A stretch of DNA of 64,000 nt, from NCBI GenBank assembly GCA_046483075.1, contig JAWODV010000029.1:1-64000 (forward strand). The letters are read 5' to 3'. Origin of the DNA: JASMTM01 sp046483075 (GTDB lineage: Bacteria; Thermotogota; Thermotogae; Petrotogales; Kosmotogaceae). This document shows positions 25,377-34,420 of the stretch, one piece after another. The first letter of the stretch is position 1. Every line of letters starts with the position of its first letter. The notes under the pieces were generated by a model. That model was not told where the DNA came from, ran no database searches, and saw nothing but the letters and a program-made list of their open reading frames with translations. Position numbers and translations under genes: made by a program.

Positions 25377-25452
25377 TGGTGGAGTCGAAGGGATTCGAAC
25401 CCTCGGCCTTCACAATGCCATTGTGACGCGCTCCCAGCTGCGCTACGACCCC
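25377..25452 (-). tRNA. tRNA-Ala (anticodon GGC)
   Basis: A complete 76-base cloverleaf on the minus strand. Acceptor GGGGTCG pairs with CGACTCC (one G-U), with A as discriminator base and an encoded CCA. The anticodon stem is TCACA/TGTGA with loop ATGGCAT, anticodon GGC at 25419-25417. The T arm is GAGGG-TTCGAAT-CCCTT. It decodes GCC and GCU. Confidence 0.96.
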
Positions 25453-25463
25453 ACTTCTTAAAC

Positions 25464-25492
25464 ATTATACATCACCGTATTCTTGTTTTCAA
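25464..25492 (-). promoter_or_regulatory. tRNA-Ala promoter
   Basis: Minus strand TTGAAA (25492-25487), a 17-base spacer and TATAAT (25469-25464), 12 bases before the tRNA. It lies just past the secF stop. Confidence 0.8.
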
Positions 25493-25498
25493 GATAAA

Positions 25499-26416
25499 TT
25501 AAGCTGTTTTCCCTCTTTTGCTAATCCATGTAATTACTATAGGAGATGCAATGTAAAGGGAAGAATATGTTCCAACGATAACGCCCGCTAATATTCCAAA
25601 GGCAAAGGGCTGCAATACCTCGCCAGAAAATATATATAGAATCAATACCGCAATAAACGTAGTTAGCGATGTATTAATTGATCTTACTATAACTTCATTA
25701 ATACTTGAGTTAACAATTTCTGTAATTGGTTTACCTCTTAGCTTTTTAAGATTTTCCCTTATTCTGTCGTAAACAACAATAGTATCATTCAAAGAATATC
25801 CTAGTAATGTAAGAAATGCCGCTATAACTGGAGCATTAAACTCTATACCGAATATACTATATAATCCTAGTACAATCACCAGATCATGAATCAAAGCCAA
25901 AATAGCGCCCAATCCAAAGGCAAATCTGAATCTAATCGTTATATACAGTAAAACCAATGCAACTGCAACAATTATAGCTGTTGTTGCATAGCCTTTTATT
26001 TCCTGAGCCGCGAAACCTGAAATCGTATTAACAGAAACAATATCACTTGATGTGACTCCAAAAGGTTCTTCGAGAGCTTCTACTATTATGTCTTCAAGCT
26101 CTTCAGCCTGTTCTCCAGTTACGATAATCGAAAATCTCGCTTTGGTAACAGTTTCTCCTTCAAGTGTTTCTGCAAGGGGACGCTGTTTTATGATTCTAGC
26201 CCTTTCAAATAGTTCATTTTTTGCAACGAGATGTTCACGCACTTCACCAACAGTAGCATCGATATTAGAAACTGTGAGGCTTATTTCAGTTCCCCCTGTA
26301 AAGTCTACTCCAAAATTAAAACCTTTAATGAAAATAAATATTAGTGAAATTGCAATTATTATAACTGAAAGCATTATAAATGTTTTTCTTTTGTTCACAA
26401 AATTAAATTGTCTCAT
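25499..26416 (-). CDS. secF: Protein translocase subunit SecF
   Basis: SecF works with SecD and the proton motive force to pull proteins across the membrane after SecYEG translocation. The 305-residue protein has one N-terminal membrane segment, a periplasmic loop starting GVDFTGGTEISL, then five C-terminal membrane segments with SLNDTIVVYDRIREN. Length is typical. The ATG overlaps the secD stop by 4 bases. Downstream comes the tRNA-Ala promoter without a visible terminator. Confidence 0.96.
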   Translation of the reverse strand: MRQFNFVNKRKTFIMLSVIIIAISLIFIFIKGFNFGVDFTGGTEISLTVSNIDATVGEVREHLVAKNELFERARIIKQRPLAETLEGETVTKARFSIIVTGEQAEELEDIIVEALEEPFGVTSSDIVSVNTISGFAAQEIKGYATTAIIVAVALVLLYITIRFRFAFGLGAILALIHDLVIVLGLYSIFGIEFNAPVIAAFLTLLGYSLNDTIVVYDRIRENLKKLRGKPITEIVNSSINEVIVRSINTSLTTFIAVLILYIFSGEVLQPFAFGILAGVIVGTYSSLYIASPIVITWISKRGKTA

Positions 26417-27918
26417 AGTGCATCGTTCCCTTCAACCCTAGCCTTTTTCATATAGCGGTTTATGTTAATAGAACCTTCTATACCTGAAAGAATAGTTCTG
26501 GAAACAACTAGATTAGTAAACATTGCTCCAAGAACACCTATTATCAAAGTGGTTGCAAAACCTTTTACCGTACCTGTTCCAAAGTATAAGAGTACAAGAC
26601 CAGCAATTATGGTTGTAAGGTTCGCATCAAATATTGTCCAGAAAACTTTTCTAAAACCGCTGGAAATTGCATTTTCAATGGTTTTTCCAAGACGCAGTTC
26701 TTCTTTTATTCGCTCAAATATCAGTATGTTTCCATCAACAGTTGTTCCTATGGTAAGAATGATACCTGCAATTCCAGGTAGTGTTAATATTGCTTCAGTT
26801 AATGATAATATTCCAAATAACAACACCGCGTTAAAAACCAGGGCAATATCAGCTGTAATACCCATCAATCCATAAACAATCAGCATATATATCATTACAA
26901 TGATAATGCCTGCTATACCTGCTAACAATGCTGCATTTATGATATCTTTTCCAAGTGTCGGAGACAGAATTTGCTTGTTAAATGCATCCAGTTCAACTGG
27001 CAGGTTTCCACTACTAACCAGTACAGCAATGTCTTTTGATTCTTCAACGGATTGAATACCTTCTATTACTGCTTTTCCATTTCTTATTGCTGACTGAACA
27101 ACAGGTGCAATTATTACACTTTCGTCTAGAATAATTGCAAGTCGTTTTTCGATATCTTCAGCCGGTATTCCAGACTTATAAGAAGTAATCTTTGAAAATA
27201 TATCACTCCCGGTCTGATTAAAATCAAGCGAGACCATATAACGTCCCTGACCGGGTTGAGGATTTTGGTTTACAAGCGGTTTTGCATCAACAATTGTGCT
27301 ACCATCAAGTTCAAAATAATCATTACTTACATTTATTTTTGTACTGATGAGATACCAGGTGTTGTTAACCTGGCCATTCTGAATTTTACCAAAATCTATA
27401 TCCTTAAGCCAATAAATCTCAGCATCACGAGCTCTTCGTTTACTTACTTCGAGTCTCATGTTTGAAGGTATCGATGGAGTTGACTCATTTGTTTCAATGG
27501 CAAGTACATCAGCAAAATACAATCGACCTGTCTGACCGATAAGATTTTCTGCTCTATCAATATCAGTAATTCCAGGAATCTGCACCCTTATTCTTACGGG
27601 TGGGATCTCTTCACCATAACTTATTCTCGAAATGACCTTCTCTACTGTTGCTTCAGTAAAACCAGCTGCATCAAGCCTTCTTCTTAATATCTGAACAACT
27701 CTATCTGCAAGCGAATTCAGTTCCTCAATACTTCCTTCAGCCAACATTTGGTATTCCAGTAGGGTTCCACCCTTTATATCCAGACCAAGTTTAATATTAT
27801 TTGAGATTTTCTCAAGATAGGTTTTTCCTTCAGTACTACCTCGTGGAATTATTAAGGGCAAAATAGCTAATAGAAGCACTGCAACTGTTACAATTAATCT
27901 TTTTTGGTTTGCTCTCAT
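26413..27918 (-). CDS. secD: Protein translocase subunit SecD
   Basis: SecD partners SecF in the membrane. The 501-residue protein has an N-terminal membrane segment, the conserved LGLDIKGGTLLEY, a large periplasmic domain, and five C-terminal membrane segments with TIGTTVDGNILIFERIKEE. The only usable start is the ATG at 27918, because an in-frame stop lies two codons upstream. The nearest good ribosome binding site (AAAGGGGGTG) is 28 bases away with a hairpin in between (see that entry). It lies in the yajC-secD-secF operon. Confidence 0.96.
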   Translation of the reverse strand: MRANQKRLIVTVAVLLLAILPLIIPRGSTEGKTYLEKISNNIKLGLDIKGGTLLEYQMLAEGSIEELNSLADRVVQILRRRLDAAGFTEATVEKVISRISYGEEIPPVRIRVQIPGITDIDRAENLIGQTGRLYFADVLAIETNESTPSIPSNMRLEVSKRRARDAEIYWLKDIDFGKIQNGQVNNTWYLISTKINVSNDYFELDGSTIVDAKPLVNQNPQPGQGRYMVSLDFNQTGSDIFSKITSYKSGIPAEDIEKRLAIILDESVIIAPVVQSAIRNGKAVIEGIQSVEESKDIAVLVSSGNLPVELDAFNKQILSPTLGKDIINAALLAGIAGIIIVMIYMLIVYGLMGITADIALVFNAVLLFGILSLTEAILTLPGIAGIILTIGTTVDGNILIFERIKEELRLGKTIENAISSGFRKVFWTIFDANLTTIIAGLVLLYFGTGTVKGFATTLIIGVLGAMFTNLVVSRTILSGIEGSININRYMKKARVEGNDAL

Positions 27919-27925
27919 GTTTTAT

Positions 27926-27954
27926 GTCCGAATTTCGGACAGCGCACCCCCTTT
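27926..27954 (-). promoter_or_regulatory. Hairpin between ribosome binding site and start of secD
   Basis: On the minus strand AAAGGGGG (27954-27947) is followed by TGCGCT, then the inverted repeat GTCCGA-AAT-TCGGAC (27940-27926), then seven bases and the secD ATG. Folding out the hairpin shortens the effective spacing from 28 to about 13 bases. It could therefore set or regulate secD translation. This is seen in sequence; the function is inference. Confidence 0.55.
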
Positions 27955-27969
27955 CAAGACAAAACGAGC

Positions 27970-28362
27970 TCATTGATTTTTCTGTTCAACATCTGGCTCA
28001 ACGTTTTCTGTTCCTTCCTGTTTACCAAGGATAGCAGTTATGGAGCGCCTTGTTAGATCAAGTTCTGCACCTTTTCCAGTACGAATTCTCACAGTATTTT
28101 TTTCCATATTGGTTACTTTTCCTATTATTCCGCCAGCAGAAACTACTCTATCTCCTACTTTGAGTTTTTCCATCATTTGCTTAAACTTTTTTTCTCTTCT
28201 TTTCTGTGGGAACACAATCATAAAATAAAAAAGTCCTACCATTATTACCAACCAGATAATAATTCCAGTCATTCCGCCTGCGCCATTTGTAGCTGCAGTC
28301 TCAGTTTGGGCAGGTTCAGAAGTGGCTGGGCCATATAAAACAAAACCTAAAAGCTCTGACAT
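27970..28362 (-). CDS. yajC: Preprotein translocase subunit YajC
   Basis: YajC is the small auxiliary subunit of the SecDF complex. The 130-residue protein has one membrane segment (GIIIWLVIMVGLFYFMIVF), then the family block PQKRREKKFKQMMEKLKVGD and GGIIGKV. An alanine/threonine-rich stretch precedes the membrane segment, and an acidic tail follows. ATG at 28362 follows GGGAGGT. A start at 28380 would overlap that site. It is the first gene of the secDF operon, with a good promoter upstream. Confidence 0.94.
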   Translation of the reverse strand: MSELLGFVLYGPATSEPAQTETAATNGAGGMTGIIIWLVIMVGLFYFMIVFPQKRREKKFKQMMEKLKVGDRVVSAGGIIGKVTNMEKNTVRIRTGKGAELDLTRRSITAILGKQEGTENVEPDVEQKNQ

Positions 28363-28396
28363 TTTTAATACCTCCCGCAATTAAACATCGAAAGCA

Positions 28397-28425
28397 ATTT
28401 TACCAGATGTCTTGATTTTATTCAA
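28397..28425 (-). promoter_or_regulatory. yajC-secD-secF promoter
   Basis: Minus strand TTGAAT (28425-28420), a 17-base spacer and TAAAAT (28402-28397), 35 bases before the yajC start. Confidence 0.7.
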
Positions 28426-28477
28426 GAAAAGATGTTTACTGACAAACAAAACTATATCTATAGGCACTCAAAGATTA

Positions 28478-28486
28478 TGATATAAT
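28478..28486 (+). promoter_or_regulatory. Extended -10 promoter element for frr operon
   Basis: TGATATAAT lies 65 bases before frr. It is the same extended -10 string seen upstream of proS, punA and pfkA, with a weak -35. It is divergent from the yajC promoter. Confidence 0.55.
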
Positions 28487-28551
28487 TTCGAATAGAATTC
28501 GCTTGCAAACTAACATGTTAAAGAACATTTGAACAAACAAGGAGGTAGACC

Positions 28552-29109
28552 ATGAAAAACAAAATTTTGAAGGATGCAAAGGAAAAGATGGAAAAGACCG
28601 TCGAAAAGACCAAAGAAGAATACAGTCATATGCGTACAGGCAGACCTTCTCCAGCAATCTTAGAAGAAATTAAACTTGATTACTATGGCGTACCAACACC
28701 AATAAATCAGTTAGCAACTATTAATGTAGCAGAAGATAGAACGCTTATAATAAAACCATGGGATAAAAATTTACTTGGTGGGATTGAGAAGGCTATTCTT
28801 GCCTCAAACCTTGGCCTTACTCCAATGAATGATGGAACTGTTATTAGACTGAACTTCCCAACGCCTACAACTGACCAAAGAGAAAAATGGGCAAAAGTAG
28901 CTAAAGATATATGCGAAAAAAGTAAAATTGCTATCAGAAATATTCGAAGAGAAGCAATAAAGGAAGCAAAGGAAGCAGAAAAGAATAAAGAAATGACAGA
29001 AGACGATTTAAATCGTTTTGAAGATGATATTCAAGATTTAACAAATGAATATATAGATAACCTCGAAGAAGTTCTTGAGAAGAAAACAAAGGAGATAATG
29101 GAGTTTTGA
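28552..29109 (+). CDS. frr: Ribosome recycling factor
   Basis: RRF, with EF-G and IF3, splits the post-termination ribosome. The 185-residue length is standard. Seen are SHMRTGRPSPAILEEIKLDYYGVPTPINQLA and the C-terminal helices with KIAIRNIRREAIKEAK. The ATG follows AAGGAGGT. It heads a plus-strand run to mutL and is separated from tsf-pyrH, its usual neighbours, by more than 20 kb. uppS starts inside its stop codon. Confidence 0.97.
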   Translation: MKNKILKDAKEKMEKTVEKTKEEYSHMRTGRPSPAILEEIKLDYYGVPTPINQLATINVAEDRTLIIKPWDKNLLGGIEKAILASNLGLTPMNDGTVIRLNFPTPTTDQREKWAKVAKDICEKSKIAIRNIRREAIKEAKEAEKNKEMTEDDLNRFEDDIQDLTNEYIDNLEEVLEKKTKEIMEF

Positions 29110-29801
29110 AAAATGCACCACAGCATGTAGCAATTATAATGGATGGAAATGGACGTTGGGCTGAAAAACGTGGCCTGGAAAGAATGGAAGGGCATAAAAT
29201 AGGAGCTCAGGTTGCAGAAAAAATAGCGAAAAAAGCAAAGAAAGAAAATATTCGTTATGTAACTTTATATGCTTTTTCAACAGAAAATTGGAAAAGACCT
29301 CGAGAAGAGGTCGAATTTTTATTGGAGCTGGTAGTAACCTATCTAGAATCAAGAATTGATGAAATGCTATCTGAAGAAGTAAGATTACGATTCATGGGTA
29401 GAATAGAAGAGCTTCCTGCAAAAACCAGAGAAGTATGTCGGAAAATTGAATCAAAAACCAGACATTGCACTAAGATTGATGTGATTGTTGCTTTGAATTA
29501 TGGTGGTAGAACAGAACTGGTAGATGCTTTCAAAAAAATAATTAGAGAGGGCTTTACAGATATTGAAGAAGAAACAATCACAGATCATCTATATTTTCCG
29601 GATATACCAGAACCTGATCTTGTTATCAGGACAGCTGGAGAAAAGCGCTTAAGTAATTTTATGCTATGGCAGTGTTCATACAGTGAATTATTTTTCACTG
29701 AGGTTCTCTGGCCAGACTTCAGTGAAGTACATTTTGAAGAAGCTCTTGCAGAGTATTCCAGAAGAAAACGCAAATTTGGCGATCTCAAAAACAAGGAATG
29801 A
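29106..29801 (+). CDS. uppS: Undecaprenyl diphosphate synthase (cis-prenyltransferase)
   Basis: UppS condenses isopentenyl diphosphate onto farnesyl diphosphate to make the undecaprenyl carrier for wall synthesis. Seen are HVAIIMDGNGRWAEKRG (catalytic aspartate), FSTENWKRP and LVIRTAGEKRLSNFMLWQ. Length is 231 residues. The start is TTG at 29106, overlapping the frr stop, with GGAG upstream. cdsA follows 3 bases later. Confidence 0.95.
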   Translation: MKNAPQHVAIIMDGNGRWAEKRGLERMEGHKIGAQVAEKIAKKAKKENIRYVTLYAFSTENWKRPREEVEFLLELVVTYLESRIDEMLSEEVRLRFMGRIEELPAKTREVCRKIESKTRHCTKIDVIVALNYGGRTELVDAFKKIIREGFTDIEEETITDHLYFPDIPEPDLVIRTAGEKRLSNFMLWQCSYSELFFTEVLWPDFSEVHFEEALAEYSRRKRKFGDLKNKE

Positions 29802-29804
29802 CTT

Positions 29805-30662
29805 ATGACTGAAAAACGTAGGGAATTATTGACAAGATTTATCACTGCTGGTGTTGTGGCACCTTTTGTGGTGGCCTGTTTTGTGAATTATTACTCACTT
29901 ATAGGTCTTGTAGCAGCAGTTATACTATTTGCAACCTATGAGTACATAAAATTCACTTTAAAGAATGATGGGCATCAAATTCTAAAGCTGGGAATAGTTG
30001 CTATTGTAACCATAACATCAATATTTTATGGATTCCTTTTACACAAGCTTTATCCTTTTAGTGATAATTTTAGAATGCCCGAATTAATTTTCGCGTTGTC
30101 GTTAATAACATCTTCAACAATGATAATACTTGCAGTAAAAGATACTACAAAAGCAAAAAGAATGTTGACCAATGGTGTCTTTTCAATATTCTATATTGGA
30201 CTAAATCTTTCGTTTTTCTATCCAATATTTATAAACTTTGGCGGGTCTATTGCTCTGCTAAACCTAGCTTCAGTATGGGTTTTTGATGCAGGTGCTTATT
30301 TCTTTGGATTGAATTTTGGAAAAATTAGAATTTCTCCTGCTTACAGTCCAAAAAAGAGCCTTGAAGGTGCAGTAGGAGGTTATTTTTCTGTAGTATTCTT
30401 TATGTTTATATATGAGTTTTTTAGGCAGTTATTCATCACGGATGCTATTGCTATAAAACCTGCTCATTTCTTCTTACTTGCAATGGTTGTAGCAGTGTTC
30501 GGAACAATTGGAGATATTGTTGAATCTGCAATTAAACGCTATCATGATGTAAAGGATTCAGGAAATATTCTTCCAGGTCATGGCGGGATGCTGGACAGAA
30601 TAGACGGTCTTCTTTTTGTAACTCCAATGTTTTACATTTTTCTTGTTTTACTCAATACCTGA
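29805..30662 (+). CDS. cdsA: Phosphatidate cytidylyltransferase
   Basis: CdsA makes CDP-diacylglycerol from phosphatidic acid and CTP for phospholipid synthesis. It is an integral membrane protein with about seven or eight hydrophobic segments over 285 residues. The family signature lies in SPKKSLEGAVGG and the C-terminal GDIVESAIKRYHDVKDSGN...GGMLDRIDG. It follows uppS by 3 bases. The dxr and rseP genes that often follow in other bacteria are absent, and alaS comes next. Confidence 0.94.
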   Translation: MTEKRRELLTRFITAGVVAPFVVACFVNYYSLIGLVAAVILFATYEYIKFTLKNDGHQILKLGIVAIVTITSIFYGFLLHKLYPFSDNFRMPELIFALSLITSSTMIILAVKDTTKAKRMLTNGVFSIFYIGLNLSFFYPIFINFGGSIALLNLASVWVFDAGAYFFGLNFGKIRISPAYSPKKSLEGAVGGYFSVVFFMFIYEFFRQLFITDAIAIKPAHFFLLAMVVAVFGTIGDIVESAIKRYHDVKDSGNILPGHGGMLDRIDGLLFVTPMFYIFLVLLNT

Positions 30663-30676
30663 GGAGGAAATAGATT

Positions 30677-33289
30677 ATGAAGTATATGAGCAGTAAAGAA
30701 ATTAGGTCGAGTTTCCTTGATTTCTTTCGAAAAAAACAACACGTTATTCTTCCAAGCAGTTCGCTTATTCCAAAAGATCCTCAGCTTATGTTTACTGTAG
30801 CCGGGATGGTTCCGTTTAAGCCCTTTTTTTGGGGTATTGCTGAAGCACCACATAAGAGAATTGCAACATGTCAAAAATGTGTAAGAACTGTAGATATTGA
30901 TAAAGTGGGAAAGACTGCAAGGCACGATACATTTTTTGAAATGCTGGGTAATTTTTCCTTCAACGATTACTTTAAGAAAGAAACAATTCGATGGGCCTGG
31001 GAGTACGTCACAGGAGTCCTTGAAATGCCTGAAGACTCTCTCTGGGTATCTGTTTTTGAAGAGGACGATGAAGCCTATGAAATCTGGAAAAATAATATCG
31101 GAATTCCTGAAAGAAAAATCCTGAGGCTGGGCAAAGAGGAGAACTGGTGGGGACCAGTAGGCAACACAGGACCCTGCGGACCATGTTCAGAAATATTTAT
31201 CGACACAGGCAGAAAAGAAAACTGCCCTGATCCTGAAAATTGCTCACTTGACTGCGATTGCGATAGGTTTCTGGAATTTTGGAATCTGGTTTTCACAGAA
31301 TTCAATCAAAGTGAAGATGGTAAACTGACTCCGCTAAAACAGAAAAACATAGACACAGGATTGGGTCTTGAAAGAATTTCAGCAATTATGCAGAATGTTG
31401 AAACAATCTTTGACACAGATCTTTTTAAAAATATTATAAAGGAAATAGAGAAAGAATTAAGCATAAGTTATGCTGCTAATCATAAGACAGATATATCAAT
31501 CAAAATAATTGCCGATCATTCAAGATCTGTGGGTTTTCTTGTAACCGATGGTGTAATGCCATCTAATGAGGGAAGAGGTTATGTATTGAGAAGACTCATA
31601 AGAAGAGCAGTGTTGCACTCGTCACTGCTGGGTAATTCCAAACCCTTTCTAAACAGGTTAATGGAAGTTATAGCAAAAGACATGGGTAACATATACCCGG
31701 AACTTAAAGATAAACTGTCTTTTGTTAAAAATATTGTATTGAACGAAGAGCAGAAATTCTTAGAAACCTTAGAAAAGGGAACAAAAAGGCTTCATGAAAT
31801 ACTAGAAAATAGCAAGGTTATATCAGGAAAAGAGTTGTTTCAATTGTATGATACCTATGGTTTTCCTGTAGAACTGGTTGAAGAAATTGTTCAGGATAGA
31901 AATGTAAAAATTGACTCCGAAGGATTTAAAGCTGAAATGAATAAACAGCGTGAAAGAGCAAGGGAAGCTCAGGGAAAAAAAGACTATGGTTTTATTTCTG
32001 CCACATATAACGAAATCTATAACAAGCTTGGTAATACCTCATTTAAGGGTTATCAAACGCTTTCCTTACAAACGGAAATAAAATATATAATTTCTGATGG
32101 CGAAATGACTGAAAAACTTGAAAAAGGAAATGAAGGCGAACTCTTTTTCCAGAAAACTCCTTTCTATGCCGAAAAGGGTGGACAGATTTCAGATAAAGGA
32201 ACAATTAAGTCGTATGATTCTAAAGCCAGGGTTACCAATGTATTCATACCTAGCAATGAACTTATTTCACACAAGGTATATGTTGAACAGGGTACTTTTG
32301 AAAAAGGACAAAAGGTCATTCTTGAAGTGGATATAGAAAAAAGAAAATCTACTGCAAGAAATCATACAGCCACACATCTTTTACATGCTGCACTAAAAAA
32401 GGTTCTGGGCAATCATGTAAGACAATCAGGTTCACTGGTTGACGAAAAACGTTTGAGATTTGATTTCACACATTTTTCAGCGCTTAAGGAAGAAGAAATT
32501 GAAAGGATTGAAAAAATAACTAATGAAAAGATTCTTGAAGACATCCCTGTTAAAATCGAAACAAAAACACTTGAAGAAGCCAAAAGTGAAGATATTACAG
32601 CACTTTTTGAGGAAAAGTATGGAGATGTTGTAAGAACTGTTTCTATAGATGGTTTCAGTAAAGAGCTTTGTGGAGGAACACATGTTTCAAGAACAGGAGA
32701 AATTGGTATTCTAAAAATCACTTCAGAGAGTTCTGTTTCTTCCGGAGTAAGGAGAATTGAAGCAGTTACTGGTTTCAATACATATGAGCTTCTAAAGGAT
32801 AACTACAAAAAGCTAAACATTATAAAGGACATGCTTGCAGTGGAAGATAAAATTATCGAAAGAATTGCCAGTATTAACCAGGAAGTTCGCGAAAAGGAGA
32901 AAGAGGTAAAACGACTGCGAGAAAAAGTTCTATCAGGTTCAGCGCCGGTAAACGATAGACATGCAAATGTAAAAGGTAATCAAGTTCATGTAAGAATTGT
33001 TGACGATTCTCCGGTCGACATTATTCGAAATGCAGCAGATGTTATGATGCAGAGATTGAAAAGCGGTATAGTATTAATATTTAATAGACTTGAAAATAAG
33101 GTGGTATTTGTTGTAAAGGTTTCCGATGATCTCACAGAAAGTTTCAATGCAGGTGAAATTGCTAAAAGAATTTCTAAAGAGCTAAACGGCGGTGGAGGAG
33201 GCAGAGCTGATTTCGCCCAGGCAGGGGGAAAGGACATTGATAAAATCGAATATATCGTTAATAATATTGAGGATTTTATAAATGGCTGA
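30677..33289 (+). CDS. alaS: Alanyl-tRNA synthetase
   Basis: AlaS charges tRNA-Ala and edits mischarged serine and glycine. The 870-residue protein has the class II core (FFEMLGNFSFNDYFKKE, FWNLVFTEFNQ), the editing domain with HTATHLLHAAL and CGGTHVSRTGEIG zinc-type motifs, and the C-terminal DHHA1/C-Ala domain with GGGGGRADFAQAGG. Length is normal. The ATG follows GAGGAGG. It overlaps mrnC by 8 bases. Confidence 0.97.
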   Translation: MKYMSSKEIRSSFLDFFRKKQHVILPSSSLIPKDPQLMFTVAGMVPFKPFFWGIAEAPHKRIATCQKCVRTVDIDKVGKTARHDTFFEMLGNFSFNDYFKKETIRWAWEYVTGVLEMPEDSLWVSVFEEDDEAYEIWKNNIGIPERKILRLGKEENWWGPVGNTGPCGPCSEIFIDTGRKENCPDPENCSLDCDCDRFLEFWNLVFTEFNQSEDGKLTPLKQKNIDTGLGLERISAIMQNVETIFDTDLFKNIIKEIEKELSISYAANHKTDISIKIIADHSRSVGFLVTDGVMPSNEGRGYVLRRLIRRAVLHSSLLGNSKPFLNRLMEVIAKDMGNIYPELKDKLSFVKNIVLNEEQKFLETLEKGTKRLHEILENSKVISGKELFQLYDTYGFPVELVEEIVQDRNVKIDSEGFKAEMNKQRERAREAQGKKDYGFISATYNEIYNKLGNTSFKGYQTLSLQTEIKYIISDGEMTEKLEKGNEGELFFQKTPFYAEKGGQISDKGTIKSYDSKARVTNVFIPSNELISHKVYVEQGTFEKGQKVILEVDIEKRKSTARNHTATHLLHAALKKVLGNHVRQSGSLVDEKRLRFDFTHFSALKEEEIERIEKITNEKILEDIPVKIETKTLEEAKSEDITALFEEKYGDVVRTVSIDGFSKELCGGTHVSRTGEIGILKITSESSVSSGVRRIEAVTGFNTYELLKDNYKKLNIIKDMLAVEDKIIERIASINQEVREKEKEVKRLREKVLSGSAPVNDRHANVKGNQVHVRIVDDSPVDIIRNAADVMMQRLKSGIVLIFNRLENKVVFVVKVSDDLTESFNAGEIAKRISKELNGGGGGRADFAQAGGKDIDKIEYIVNNIEDFING

Positions 33290-33695
33290 TAGTGCTGTTC
33301 TTTTTGAAAATATTGAAAATACAGATCCTGAAGACCTTTCAATAGATGTTCTTGCATATGTTGGAGATGCTGTGTATGAATTATATTTCAGATTACACAC
33401 ACTAAAAAACGTCCAAAGACGTACATTTTATCAACATCAACTGACAAAGAACTATGTTAGCGCTGAAGGACAAAGTGAGGCTTTAAAAGAAATCTGGGAA
33501 CAGCTCACTGAAGAATATCGTGATATTGTTAAAAGAGGTTATAACTCAAAAGGCGCAAAGAGAAAAGGCGATGACAAAGATTACAAACGCGCAACTGGAC
33601 TTGAAGCTCTTGTGGGCTATCTATTTCTTAAAGGTAAAATTCATCAGCTATCATCAATTTTACACAAGGTGAGCCAAAATGTATCTTCATGGTAG
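33282..33695 (+). CDS. mrnC: Mini-ribonuclease III
   Basis: Mini-III is an RNase III catalytic domain without the double-stranded-RNA-binding domain. It matures the ends of 23S rRNA in Bacillus. The 137-residue protein has the RNase III signature LAYVGDAVYELYFRLH and a second catalytic cluster in TGLEALVGYLFLKG. The start overlaps alaS and the end overlaps rlmB by 17 bases, so translation is tightly coupled. The pairing with a TrmH-type methylase is a conserved arrangement in Firmicutes. Confidence 0.93.
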   Translation: MADSAVLFENIENTDPEDLSIDVLAYVGDAVYELYFRLHTLKNVQRRTFYQHQLTKNYVSAEGQSEALKEIWEQLTEEYRDIVKRGYNSKGAKRKGDDKDYKRATGLEALVGYLFLKGKIHQLSSILHKVSQNVSSW

Positions 33696-34419
33696 AAATG
33701 TACTCAAAGAAATTCTGAACATTAATAACTCGATTAAGGTTAAACGGGTGATATTTACAAATCAAAGAAATACGGATGGACAGATAAATCTTTTAAAAGA
33801 GGCTTGTTATCAAAAAGAATTCATAGTAGAAACCGCTTCAAGTGAACGACTTGCACAACTTTCAGATGAAAAAAAACATCAGGGCGTAGTCATTGAAATC
33901 AATAGTTTCCCTTATACCGAGCTTAAGAAGCTCCGTGAGAAAATATCTAGAAAAGGCAAATCAATTATTGTTTTGCTGGATAAAATAACGGACCCCCATA
34001 ACCTTGGAGCTATCATAAGAACATCTGTTGCAGCTGGTGCTGATGGAATAATAATTCCAGAAAAGGGCTCATGTAGCATTACGCCTTCGGTAATAAAGGT
34101 TTCAACAGGCCTGGCCTTTAGAATCCCGTTAACCATTGTAACCAATATCGCGAAAACCATTGATTTTCTAAAAGAAGATGGATTCTGGTTTTACGCTGCT
34201 ACTATGCATGGGAAACCCTATTACAGCGAAAACTACTCTGAAAAGAGTGGAATAGTTTTTGGAAGCGAAGCTAAAGGTATAAGACATTTAGTAAACAAAA
34301 AATGTGATTTTAAGATATCAGTTCCCATGGAAAAAGATGTTGATTCATTAAATGTGGCTGCATCAGCAGCTATTATAATGTTTCACTTACGTAGAAAATT
34401 ATTTTATAGTGGTGATTGA
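33679..34419 (+). CDS. rlmB: TrmH/SpoU family RNA 2'-O-ribose methyltransferase
   Basis: A 246-residue SpoU-family methyltransferase of the RlmB/YacO type. An N-terminal substrate-binding domain (about 1-80, HGRNVLKEIL) precedes the knotted catalytic domain with LDKITDPHNLGAIIRT, VFGSEAKGI and DSLNVAASAAI. The usual target for RlmB is G2251 of 23S rRNA, but the exact nucleotide cannot be told from sequence. Its end overlaps the start region of mutL. Confidence 0.88.
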   Translation: MYLHGRNVLKEILNINNSIKVKRVIFTNQRNTDGQINLLKEACYQKEFIVETASSERLAQLSDEKKHQGVVIEINSFPYTELKKLREKISRKGKSIIVLLDKITDPHNLGAIIRTSVAAGADGIIIPEKGSCSITPSVIKVSTGLAFRIPLTIVTNIAKTIDFLKEDGFWFYAATMHGKPYYSENYSEKSGIVFGSEAKGIRHLVNKKCDFKISVPMEKDVDSLNVAASAAIIMFHLRRKLFYSGD

Positions 34420-34420
34420 T

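Noticed and set aside
25364..25465. An N-terminal extension of the phospholipase D-like protein reading through tRNA-Ala
   Set aside because: The first 34 codons translate the tRNA gene itself. The frame is open only by chance.
27925..27980. A short frame starting at the yajC stop and running into secD as a leader peptide gene
   Set aside because: It has an ATG but no clear family or stalling motif. It is mentioned with the hairpin finding but not annotated as a gene.
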